Assembly: GCA_963704815.1 (NCBI GenBank)
Contig: CAVPHU010000002.1
Location: forward strand, 1-64,000
Direction of reading: 5' to 3'
Source of the DNA: DATKWD01 sp963704815
GTDB lineage: Bacteria > Actinomycetota > Acidimicrobiia > Acidimicrobiales > Salinilacustritrichaceae
Length of the DNA: 64,000 nt
How positions within the stretch are numbered: position 1 is the stretch's first letter; every line of letters starts with the position of its first letter. This document shows positions 51,474 through 59,572 of this stretch, one piece after another. Position numbers and translations under genes: made by a program. The notes under the pieces were generated by a model. It worked only from the letters and a program-made list of their open reading frames with translations, ran no database searches and had not been told where the DNA came from.

Positions 51474-52055
51474 TCAGCTGAGCCAGAGCCGGAACAGATC
51501 GCGAAGGCGATCGATGTTGACGTTCTTGGCTGCGCTCGTCCAGACCACGTCGGGCCGTTCGAGCATGCATGCCTCGGCGACCTCGATCTTGCGACGCTCG
51601 CGCTTGGCCGGCTTGACCTTGTCGTGTTTGGTGGCGATGACCGAGTGGGGGAGCCCTTCGGCACGCAGCCACTCGAGCAGCTGGAGATCGAGGTCGGTGG
51701 GGCCGATCGCTCCATCGACGAGCACGGCGATCATCGCGAGCGGCTCGCGGTTGAGCAGGTAGCCCTCGATCATCGGCTGCCACTGCCGTCGCACCCGGTC
51801 GGGGACCGCTGCGTAGCCGTAGCCGGGACAGTCGACCACGGTCGATCCGTCGGGCGTGACGAAGCAGTTCAGCAACTGGGTCCGGCCCGGGGTCTTCGAT
51901 GTCTTCGCCAGCGACTTCCGGTTGGCCAGGGCATTGAGCAGCGACGACTTGCCGACGTTCGACCGGCCGACCACGGCGACCTCGGCCGGCGAGTCCGGCA
52001 AGGAGTCGAGATCGTCGGCCGACATCACGAACGACAGGTCGAGCGGTGTGGACAT
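51474..52055 (-). CDS. engB: Ribosome biogenesis GTP-binding protein YihA/EngB
   Basis: A 193-residue small GTPase of usual family length. G1 is GRSNVGKSSLLN (from G30), G2 is KTPGRTQLLN, G3 is DCPGYG, G4 is TKHDK and G5 is TSAAK. It helps assemble the large ribosomal subunit. It is on the minus strand, downstream of the MFS gene with a 32-base gap. Confidence 0.97.
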   Translation of the reverse strand: MSTPLDLSFVMSADDLDSLPDSPAEVAVVGRSNVGKSSLLNALANRKSLAKTSKTPGRTQLLNCFVTPDGSTVVDCPGYGYAAVPDRVRRQWQPMIEGYLLNREPLAMIAVLVDGAIGPTDLDLQLLEWLRAEGLPHSVIATKHDKVKPAKRERRKIEVAEACMLERPDVVWTSAAKNVNIDRLRDLFRLWLS

Positions 52056-52087
52056 GGCCGGGAGACGCTACCAGCGCGGGGTGGGCG

Positions 52088-53335
52088 TCAGATCGGAGCC
52101 GGGCCACCGTGGGCGACCGCGTCGAGCGAGTGGTCGGGGCCGGGTGGAATGGCGCGGTCGGGTGGGTCGGGAAGGCTGCGGCTGGTGCGCAGAGCCAGCA
52201 GCCCGCCGCCGGCGACCGCGGTCCCGGCGGTGATGGCCACGGCGGGAACGCCGACGATGCCGACCGCGACCGCGGCCACGGGTGCGGCGATGACGCTCCC
52301 CAGCGGTTCGGCGGCCTGGTTGAGGCTCATGATGCGCCCATGGGCGTGGATGGGTGCGTAGCGCTGCAACAGCGTCTTGGCCGGTGAGAAGAAGAACGCG
52401 ATGTCGACACCCCACAGGAACACGCCCACGTAGGCGACCAGCAGGTACTCGGTGCCGAGGTAGATCGAGGCGGTGGCGCCGCTGAAGATGGTGGCCATCG
52501 CCACGTAGCGAGGTCGGGCCATGCGGTCGCCGATGCGCGCGAGCACGAGTTCGGCGCTGACCAGGCCGACCCCGAACACGGTCTGGAGGAGCGCGAACGT
52601 ATTGTCGGATTCGCCGAGCACGTCGCGGACATAGAGCGGCTCGAGGATGCCCGCCAGTCCCCACAGCAGGTAGGTGATGGTCGCCACGCGGAACGTCCAG
52701 CGCAGGCCCGGAGTGCGCCGGGCCAGCGAGATGCCCTCGCGGAGTTCGGTCCTCGCCGATCCACGTGGCGTCTCGACCGGGTCGACCTTCAGCGGGATGG
52801 CCACGGCGATGCCGACCACGAACGTGGCGGCGTCGGCGATGAAGGCGCCCTGGAGCCCCCAACGGATGTTGACCGCGGCGGCGACCAGGGGGCCGATGAT
52901 GATGGCCACGTTCTGTGCGCTCCCGAGCAGCGCATTGGCCGACACGAGGTCGGCGTCGTCGACCATGCGTGGGGGCAGGGCGTCGAGCGACGAGGTGGCG
53001 AGGGCCTCGATGAGGCCGAGGGGCAGAGCCAGGACGATGATCTGCCCGTAGGACTCGGCCTGCGAGAGGGCGAGGGCAGCGGCGACGCCGAGGAGGTTGG
53101 CGATGATGAGGGTCTTGCGCGGCCCGAGTCGGTCGATGGGCACACCGAGCAGTGGGCCGAGCAGCGCCCCTGGCAGCGACAACACCACGAACAGCAGGCC
53201 GAGGTCGGCGGCGCCGGCGTCGAACTCGAACGAGGCGAAGCCCCAGATGGCGATGATGGCGACCCAGTTGCCGATCGAGTTGACGGCCTGTCCGCTGAGG
53301 AGCAGCGCGAAGCCGGGGACTCGCAGCGGACGCAT
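52088..53335 (-). CDS. MFS transporter
   Basis: A 415-residue, 12-helix major facilitator protein resembling the MFS_3/enterobactin-exporter-like group (PGFALLLSGQAVNSIGNWVA at the start; GVPIDRLGPRKTLI in the loop between helices 2 and 3; IGDRMARPRYV between helices 8 and 9). It probably exports a small molecule. The substrate cannot be told. Confidence 0.92.
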   Translation of the reverse strand: MRPLRVPGFALLLSGQAVNSIGNWVAIIAIWGFASFEFDAGAADLGLLFVVLSLPGALLGPLLGVPIDRLGPRKTLIIANLLGVAAALALSQAESYGQIIVLALPLGLIEALATSSLDALPPRMVDDADLVSANALLGSAQNVAIIIGPLVAAAVNIRWGLQGAFIADAATFVVGIAVAIPLKVDPVETPRGSARTELREGISLARRTPGLRWTFRVATITYLLWGLAGILEPLYVRDVLGESDNTFALLQTVFGVGLVSAELVLARIGDRMARPRYVAMATIFSGATASIYLGTEYLLVAYVGVFLWGVDIAFFFSPAKTLLQRYAPIHAHGRIMSLNQAAEPLGSVIAAPVAAVAVGIVGVPAVAITAGTAVAGGGLLALRTSRSLPDPPDRAIPPGPDHSLDAVAHGGPAPI

Positions 53336-53394
53336 CGGATCGACGCTACCGGTCGGCCCTCATCGGAGAGCCGGGATATCGGGTGCGCAGTTCC

Positions 53395-53739
53395 TCAGCC
53401 GAAGAAGTCGCGGAGATCGATGGCGATCAGCACGACCAGCAGGATGATCACTCCGGTGTTCAAGGCGGTGATCGGCCACTTCCACTTGTGGTCGGACAGC
53501 CAGAACCGGCGGATGCTCGCCACGTTGAACCCGATCGCGACGGTGCCGACCACGAGGCCGATGCCGGGACCCACCCCGCTGGCGATGCCCACGGCCGGGA
53601 GCACCCAGGGGAACAGGATGTAGGTGAGCAGGCAACGCACGCCCGAGATGACGACCGAGAGGCTGAACGCCCGGGTCGCCTCGTCCTCGGTGATGGCGGG
53701 CTTCGTGCGCGCGCCGACGTCGGTCTGACTCGTAACCAC
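53395..53739 (-). CDS. Small hypothetical membrane protein
   Basis: A 114-residue protein with three or four membrane helices (about residues 25-45, 48-68, 88-112), short cytoplasmic ends and SIRRFWLSDHKWKWP between the last two. It resembles unannotated actinobacterial membrane proteins; no function is known. The GTG start gives a short hydrophilic leader; the frame is open further upstream without a better site. Confidence 0.7.
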   Translation of the reverse strand: MVTSQTDVGARTKPAITEDEATRAFSLSVVISGVRCLLTYILFPWVLPAVGIASGVGPGIGLVVGTVAIGFNVASIRRFWLSDHKWKWPITALNTGVIILLVVLIAIDLRDFFG

Positions 53740-53895
53740 ACCTGAGTCTTGCCGATTCGGTCGGTCGCCGGGAAGTCGACTCATGGGCGCCCGAATGCGC
53801 AGGTCAGCGACTTGTTGGCGATCTGGAGCGCGGAAGCATCCGGGACGCGAGAAGATGCTCGGACAACCCATCGTCGAAGCCATGGAGGGACGTTC

Positions 53896-54219
53896 ATGTC
53901 CAACCGTCACCGAGCCTCTCGATCCGCTGCCCCGGGTGCCACCCACGCAGCGCCGACGAAGGACGAGCGACGAGCGAGCAATCGCAAGGCGCGTCACCAG
54001 ACTCATCAGATCCTCGCTCGCATCGACGAAGACGAAGGCGACGCGGTGGTGACGCCGCGACCGAAGCACGAGACGGTCGACCTCGACCCGAGCGAGATCG
54101 ACAAGAGCGCCAAGGCCCGGACGAGCGGTCGCGACGAGCGGCACTGGAAGCAGAAGTTCTGGAAGCGCCGGAGCACCGAGCGGGCCCGCAAGGCCGAACT
54201 CGCCACCCGGCCCGACTGA
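53896..54219 (+). CDS. Hypothetical charged protein
   Basis: A 107-residue, very basic and acidic, probably disordered protein (MSNRHRASRSAAPGATHAAP, ERRASNRKARHQTHQILARI, RHWKQKFWKRRSTERARKAE). No domain recognised. GGAGGGAC is a good Shine-Dalgarno about seven bases upstream of the ATG. It is convergent with the coiled-coil protein gene. Confidence 0.6.
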   Translation: MSNRHRASRSAAPGATHAAPTKDERRASNRKARHQTHQILARIDEDEGDAVVTPRPKHETVDLDPSEIDKSAKARTSGRDERHWKQKFWKRRSTERARKAELATRPD

Positions 54220-54247
54220 CCGATCCGCCGCCAGAGCGGCGAGCGAA

Positions 54248-54490
54248 TCAGGGTTGGAGGTCGCGGTACTTCTTCAGGGCCCGTTTGTGGTCGTTGGCGC
54301 CCGACTTGAGCAGGCCGCCGTCGCGAGCTTCCTTGACCTCGTCCTGCAACGTCTTCAGCAAGTCGTGGATGTCGTCTTCGGGTCCGGCCGCCATGACCGC
54401 CTCGAACGCCACGTGGACCTCACCGAGGTCCTCACGCACCTTCTGGTAGGCCTTCTCGAGGTCGTTCCGCGCATCTTCGAGGTCGTTCAC
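54248..54490 (-). CDS. Small hypothetical coiled-coil protein
   Basis: An 80-residue helical protein with heptad-like spacing (NDLEDARNDLEKAYQKVRED, LLKTLQDEVKEARDGG, DHKRALKKYRDLQP). The GTG start has GGGG just before it. Divergent from the LOG protein gene with 32 bases between the starts. No known family. Confidence 0.6.
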   Translation of the reverse strand: MNDLEDARNDLEKAYQKVREDLGEVHVAFEAVMAAGPEDDIHDLLKTLQDEVKEARDGGLLKSGANDHKRALKKYRDLQP

Positions 54491-54522
54491 CCCCACAGTC
54501 TGACCGAAACCAGCACCCCACC

Positions 54523-55485
54523 GTGACCCTTCCGCCCGACTCGCTCTATCGCCGTGCCGATCTCTTCGACGGCTGGACGACTGCCGACCCGCACAGCTAC
54601 GCCTCGACGTTCGACGCCCGCACCTACCTCGCCGCGGTTCGTGCGGGACTCCGGGCCCCCGAACACGACCACACGGCCCACGACCGGGCAACCCACGACA
54701 CCGCGGTCAGCCGACTGCTCCACGACCAACTGGTGCTCAGCGGGAGGCGGCCGGTCGCGATCATGGGCGGTCACGCCCTCGCCCGGAACTCGCCCGTGTA
54801 CATCGCTGCCGCAGAGATCGCCGGCGGGTTGTCACGGGCCGGCCTCACCGTGCTCACCGGTGGTGGCCCCGGTGCGATGGAGGCCGCCCATCTCGGCGCG
54901 CGCCTGCTCGACCCCGACCGCATCGACGAAGGCCTGCTCGAGATCGGGCGCGACCGTGAGGCCCTCGGGTTCCCCGACGAGGCCGCCAGGATTCTGGGTC
55001 ACTCCGGCCGCGACTTCGATCTCGACGCCCTCGCGGTCCTGCACCAGTGGCAACAGCCCGCCTTCGCCCTCGCCCAGGACACCGACTCGGTCAGCAACGA
55101 GACGATCGGCATCCCCACCTGGCTGTACGGCCACGAGCCGCCCACCCCGCTGGCGACGAGCCACGCCAAGTACTTCGAGAACTCGCTGCGCGAGGACGGC
55201 CTGCTCGCCCTCGCGACCTACGGGGTGGTGTTCCTCCCCGGGCGGGCCGGCACGATCCAGGAGATCTTCCAGGACGCGGCGCAGAACGCCTATCGAACCG
55301 TGGAGGGGATGTTCAGCCCGATGGTCTTCTACGACCTCGACGGCTACTGGACCGAGCGCTATCCCGTGCGGGCGGTCCTCGAGGCGCTGTTCGAACCCGA
55401 CGATCTCCATCAGGTCCTCTGGTCGACCGACGGCGAGGAGATCGTCGACTTCATCGACGCCTTCGAGCTTCCCTCGCTCGTCTGA
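54523..55485 (+). CDS. LOG family (lysine decarboxylase-like) nucleotide-binding protein
   Basis: A 320-residue Rossmann-like protein. LTGGGPGAMEAAH near residue 115 and LPGRAGTIQEIFQ near 245 are the LOG/YgdH signatures; the second differs slightly from the usual PGGxGTxxE. Family members cleave nucleotide monophosphates to base and ribose phosphate. The length and 75-residue N-terminal extension fit the longer bacterial branch. GTG start. Confidence 0.88.
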   Translation: MTLPPDSLYRRADLFDGWTTADPHSYASTFDARTYLAAVRAGLRAPEHDHTAHDRATHDTAVSRLLHDQLVLSGRRPVAIMGGHALARNSPVYIAAAEIAGGLSRAGLTVLTGGGPGAMEAAHLGARLLDPDRIDEGLLEIGRDREALGFPDEAARILGHSGRDFDLDALAVLHQWQQPAFALAQDTDSVSNETIGIPTWLYGHEPPTPLATSHAKYFENSLREDGLLALATYGVVFLPGRAGTIQEIFQDAAQNAYRTVEGMFSPMVFYDLDGYWTERYPVRAVLEALFEPDDLHQVLWSTDGEEIVDFIDAFELPSLV

Positions 55486-55501
55486 GCCCAGGTCAGCGCG
55501 G

Positions 55502-56492
55502 TCAGGCGGCGCCGAGGATGTCGACGACGAACACGAGCGTGTCGGTGCCGTCGATTCCGGCGGAGGCGTTCCCGTCGGCTCCATAGCCGTCTTCGGGCGG
55601 GATCACGAGCAGCAGCTGCGAGCCGACGGTCTGGCCGACGAGCGTCTCATCCCAGCCGGGGATGACCGAGCCGACGCCGATGTCGAAGGCGGCCGGTTCC
55701 TCGCGGTCCCATGAGGAGTCGAACTGCTCGCCCCCTGGCCAGATGACGCCGGTGTAGTGGACGGTCAAGTTCTGGCCGGCCTCGACCACGGCGCCGTCGC
55801 CCTCGATGAGCACCTGGCCGACGAGCTCGCCCGGCGGGTCGGTGTCGGGGATCTCGATCGTCGGCTTGCCGTCTTCGGCGAGCGTCACGACCGGCAGCCC
55901 TTCGGGCGGCTCGACCGCAGTGCCGGTGGCCCGTTCGAGCGGAATCGACACATCGATGAGATCGAAGACGAACACCACGGTGTCGGTGGCCTCGATGCCC
56001 AGGTCGGCGAGTCCGCCCTCGCGCGCCGAACCCGTCGTTCGGCGAGATCGCCGCCACGACCTGGGTGCCGGCCGGCAGGCCGACCAGGCTCCGGTAGATG
56101 CCCGGAAGCACCGCCTCGGGGTCGAGGGTCACCGTGGCCGGTTCGCCGGGTCGGGTGCCGTCGAAGCGCTCGCCGGTGCGTCCGTTGCTCGCGGTGAAGT
56201 GAAACGTGACCGCCGAGCCCGGCTCGGCGACGGTGCCGTCGCCCTCGATGAGCACGCGGCGGGCGGACTCGTCGGTCGACAGCTCGCCGTCGATCGTGAC
56301 CACCGGATCGCCGCCTTCGGAGATCGGGTCGGAGACGGTCACCGCGTCGAGGATCGGGTCGTCGGCGGCCGGTGTGAGCTCGGCCGCGGCGGCGGGTGCC
56401 ACGGCATCGCTTGCTTCGACATCGGTGGAGTCGTCGCTCGCGCACGAGGCGAGCACGAGGGCGAGCAGAACTGCGGAGACCAGGGTACGCAT
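55502..56492 (-). CDS. FKBP-type peptidyl-prolyl isomerase lipoprotein, single-base frameshift
   Basis: A lipoprotein with signal and lipobox (MRTLVSAVLLALVLASC) and two FKBP domains. The first (VTIDGELSTDESARRVLIEG to PNDGFGARG) is read in one frame. Its last strands and all of the second (GGLADLGIEATDTVVFVFDL, LTVHYTGVIWPGGEQFDSSW, IPPEDGYG, VFVVDILGAA) are one base later. Removing one base at about 56019-56028 joins them. Outside the membrane it would help fold exported proteins. Both halves are intact, so a sequence error is likely. Confidence 0.87.
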
Positions 56493-56560
56493 GAGAGCCT
56501 TCGGAGAGGGAGCGCCAGAACGTAGCCCGCAGCGGACGCCGATCGGCAGCGCCCCGGTGC

Positions 56561-58711
56561 TCAGGCGAGGTCGAGCTCGACCACCCCAGCCTGATCGTGG
56601 GCGTGCTGACCGGCGGTGAACCGATAGGCCGCGGGTTCGAACGTCCAGCCGTCGGGGGTGCGAACCTCGAGGGCGCCGAGATCCAACTCGATCGTGGTCT
56701 CGACCTCATCGCCAGGGTCGAGCGTGACTCGTGCGAAGCCGACCAGGCGCTCGGGCGGACGGGCATCCGCGGACGACGCCACGTGAGCGAAGACGTAGAC
56801 CACGGCTGATCCACGTCGTGGGCCCACGTTGCGCACCGTGGCGGACGCCCTGGCGTCCGCGCGGTCGGCGGCATCGACGTCGAACCCGTCGATCGAGAAC
56901 TCGGTGTAGCCGAGACCGTGACCGAACGGGAGGTGAGCGGCCACGCCCTGATGGTCGAGATGCCACTGCCCGTGCAGCAGTTCGTAGGTCTCAGCCGAGG
57001 CATCCCGATCGAACCGGACCAGATCGGACTCCGCTCGCGGGATGGCGAACGGGAGTCGACCGCCGGGCTCGTCGGCGCCGCTCAGCACGTCGGCCAGCGC
57101 GCGGCCGCCCTCCATTCCCGGGTACCAGAGCATCAGGGCCGCGCCGACCTCGTCGAGCCAGTCCATCACGAAGGCACTGCCGCCCATGACGGCGACCACC
57201 GTGCGGGGATTGGCGGCGACGGTCGCGCGGATGAGGTCGACATCGACGTCGCTGAGGTGCAGCGAGGCGCGGTCGCCGCCGAGTGATCCGGTGAACCCCT
57301 CGCTCTCGGCCTGGCCGGCGGGTGTCGGCGGGTCGTCGAACACCGGGTCGGGGAGGTCGAGCGTCGCATCGAAACCCACCGCAGGGTGGTCCGACGGCGG
57401 GAACAACTCGGTGGAGAGCCGGCCGCTCTCGCTGCCGTCGATGTATTCGCCCTCGTCGACCCAGGTGGTCCCGACGATCACGAGGGCGGCGTCGGTGTCG
57501 GCAGCGATGGCCGGGTCGGTTCCGTGGACGACGTCGAAGACCTCGGACAACCCGTCGACCGGGGTCGACACCTCGGGCGGGAACACGTTGCTCGACCCGC
57601 GATCGCCGAGGTTCTCGACCGCACCGAGCCGACCGACGACGGCCAGGGTCGACGACGGAGCAAGCGGGAGCAGGTCGTCGTTGCGGAGCAGGACCATCGA
57701 CTGTCGGGCGACCTGTCGAGCCAAGCGGCGGTGCGGCTCGGACGCGATCACCTCGACCGGAGGCTGCTCGGCGAAGACACGATGGAACCGCAGGAAGGTC
57801 GCCACCGTCTCGGCGACTCGGGCATCGACGTCGGCGATGTCGAGCGTGCCGTCGTCGATGGCGTCGGCCAGCGCCGTGGCCCGCTGCTGGCTGAAGGGCA
57901 TCTCGATGTTGAGCCCGGCCCGAACCGACTTCACCGGATCGCGCAGGCCGAAGATGAAGTCGGAGGTGACGTAGCCGTCCCAGCCCCATTCGCCCCGGAG
58001 GACGTCGATGAGCAGGGTCCGGTTCTCGCCGCACCACTCGCCGTTGACCGAGTTGTAGGCGCTCATGACGCTCGCCACGCCTTCGTCGGCGACCCGCCGG
58101 AAGTGCGGCAGGTAGACCTCGTGCAACGCCCGGTCGTCGGCCGTGACGTCGACTCGGAATCGAGCGTTCTCCATCGAGTTGCAGGCGAAGTGCTTCATGC
58201 AGGCCATGACGTGCTCCTGGAGGCCACGGGTGAACGCCGCAGCCATCTCGCCGACGTGGTGCGGGTCCTCGCCGTAGGTCTCCTGCGCCCGCCCCCAGGC
58301 CGGATGGCGCAGCAGGTTCATGCACACCGCCCCGGTGTAGGTGGCGCCCGACGCTCGGAGCTCGGCGCCGATGGCCCGACCGACCTCGGCCTCGAGGTCG
58401 GGATCGAAGGTCGCGCCGCGCGCCATGGAGACCGGGAACGCCGTTGCCCGGCCGACCACGCAGCCGCGCGGTCCGTCGGAGAAGCGGAGTCCGGGAACGT
58501 CGAGGCGCTCGACCACCGCGGCCGGCCAGGTGTGGCGGTGGTAGCCCCCGCCGGTCATGTCGATGACGCCGGGCCAGAAGGGCAGGTCGCCGTCGAGACA
58601 CCCGAGCTTCTCGTCGAGGGTCATCTCGGCCACCAACCCGGCGGCCTCGGTGTGGTGATCAGCCCCCGCCGCCACCCGCTCGGCCGCCAACTCGAACATC
58701 GATGCACTCAT
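56561..58711 (-). CDS. Glycoside hydrolase family 3 beta-glycosidase
   Basis: A 716-residue GH3 enzyme with the usual three parts: a TIM barrel (residues 25-320) with RAQETYGEDP, K173-H174 in CMKHFACNS and the nucleophile D251 in YVTSDFIFGL; a C-terminal alpha/beta sandwich (from about 350; MVLLRNDDLLPL); and a fibronectin-III-like domain at the end. No signal peptide, so it cleaves imported beta-glucosides or similar. With the glycoside operon at 21926-29421 it adds to sugar breakdown capacity. Confidence 0.94.
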   Translation of the reverse strand: MSASMFELAAERVAAGADHHTEAAGLVAEMTLDEKLGCLDGDLPFWPGVIDMTGGGYHRHTWPAAVVERLDVPGLRFSDGPRGCVVGRATAFPVSMARGATFDPDLEAEVGRAIGAELRASGATYTGAVCMNLLRHPAWGRAQETYGEDPHHVGEMAAAFTRGLQEHVMACMKHFACNSMENARFRVDVTADDRALHEVYLPHFRRVADEGVASVMSAYNSVNGEWCGENRTLLIDVLRGEWGWDGYVTSDFIFGLRDPVKSVRAGLNIEMPFSQQRATALADAIDDGTLDIADVDARVAETVATFLRFHRVFAEQPPVEVIASEPHRRLARQVARQSMVLLRNDDLLPLAPSSTLAVVGRLGAVENLGDRGSSNVFPPEVSTPVDGLSEVFDVVHGTDPAIAADTDAALVIVGTTWVDEGEYIDGSESGRLSTELFPPSDHPAVGFDATLDLPDPVFDDPPTPAGQAESEGFTGSLGGDRASLHLSDVDVDLIRATVAANPRTVVAVMGGSAFVMDWLDEVGAALMLWYPGMEGGRALADVLSGADEPGGRLPFAIPRAESDLVRFDRDASAETYELLHGQWHLDHQGVAAHLPFGHGLGYTEFSIDGFDVDAADRADARASATVRNVGPRRGSAVVYVFAHVASSADARPPERLVGFARVTLDPGDEVETTIELDLGALEVRTPDGWTFEPAAYRFTAGQHAHDQAGVVELDLA

Positions 58712-58757
58712 GGCGCGGCAGCGTAGATCGGGTCTGCGAAATGGCGCGTCGGCCGGG

Positions 58758-59495
58758 TCAGGGGGTGTCGGCGGTGACCAGGCTGTCAGCGATCTGGTCG
58801 AGGACCCGCTCGTCGTAGAGCAGACCGACGTGACCGGCACCCTCGAACACGACGTGATGCGACCCTTCGAGATCGGCGTAGTCGGGCGGGACCAAGAGGT
58901 CCTGGTCGCCGGCGACCGTGGTCCACTTCGACCGGTCGTCGTCGCCACCGTTGAGGATGGTGACCAGTTCGGATCCGGGCTCGAGCTCACTCAGCCCACG
59001 GGGCAGGAACGGGAGGACCGACCACGGTGTTCCGTTGAGCGGTGAGCCGAGGGTGACGACATGGCCGATCTCGTCGGCCCCGTCGAGCACGACCGCCCAG
59101 TAGCGGGCGACCACACCACCGAGGCTGTGGCCGACCACGTGGACGCGATCGGTGTCGAGCCTGAGCTTCACCTCGTAGGCGCGGCGGGCGAACGCGCCGC
59201 CGATCTCCTCGGGCGGATCGCCGATGCTCTCGTAGTTGAATCGGATGAAGCGGTGGTAGCCCGCCTCGCCCAGTCGTTCGAGGGTCGGCAGCCAACCCGA
59301 CCAGTTGTGACTGAACCCGTGTACGAGGAACACCGGCGTCATCAGGCACGGGGTCCCCTCGGGATGGTTGCAGTCGATGATCTCGATGATGTCCTCGTCG
59401 TGTGGGTCGGTGAGCCCGATGAGGTAGGTGACCGCGGCCTTCCCCACGGCGCGGGCCTCGTCGCCGAGACCCTCGAGGCGGTCGATCAGGTTCAC
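58758..59495 (-). CDS. Alpha/beta hydrolase, lipase/PGAP1-like
   Basis: A 245-residue lipase-type enzyme. VFLVHGFSHNWSGW forms the oxyanion hole, the nucleophile S124 is in VVGHSLGGVVARYW, and TLGSPLNGTP is typical of lipase class-2 / PGAP1-like proteins. The His is probably in GAGHVGLLYD. No clear signal peptide. GTG start; it diverges from the second sulfatase. Confidence 0.85.
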   Translation of the reverse strand: MNLIDRLEGLGDEARAVGKAAVTYLIGLTDPHDEDIIEIIDCNHPEGTPCLMTPVFLVHGFSHNWSGWLPTLERLGEAGYHRFIRFNYESIGDPPEEIGGAFARRAYEVKLRLDTDRVHVVGHSLGGVVARYWAVVLDGADEIGHVVTLGSPLNGTPWSVLPFLPRGLSELEPGSELVTILNGGDDDRSKWTTVAGDQDLLVPPDYADLEGSHHVVFEGAGHVGLLYDERVLDQIADSLVTADTP

Positions 59496-59572
59496 GGCGG
59501 CCAACGTAGAAGCGGTCGAGCCGCCGGACCAACGCACCCGAGCGGTCGTGGCGAGTGGCAACATGGCCGGCC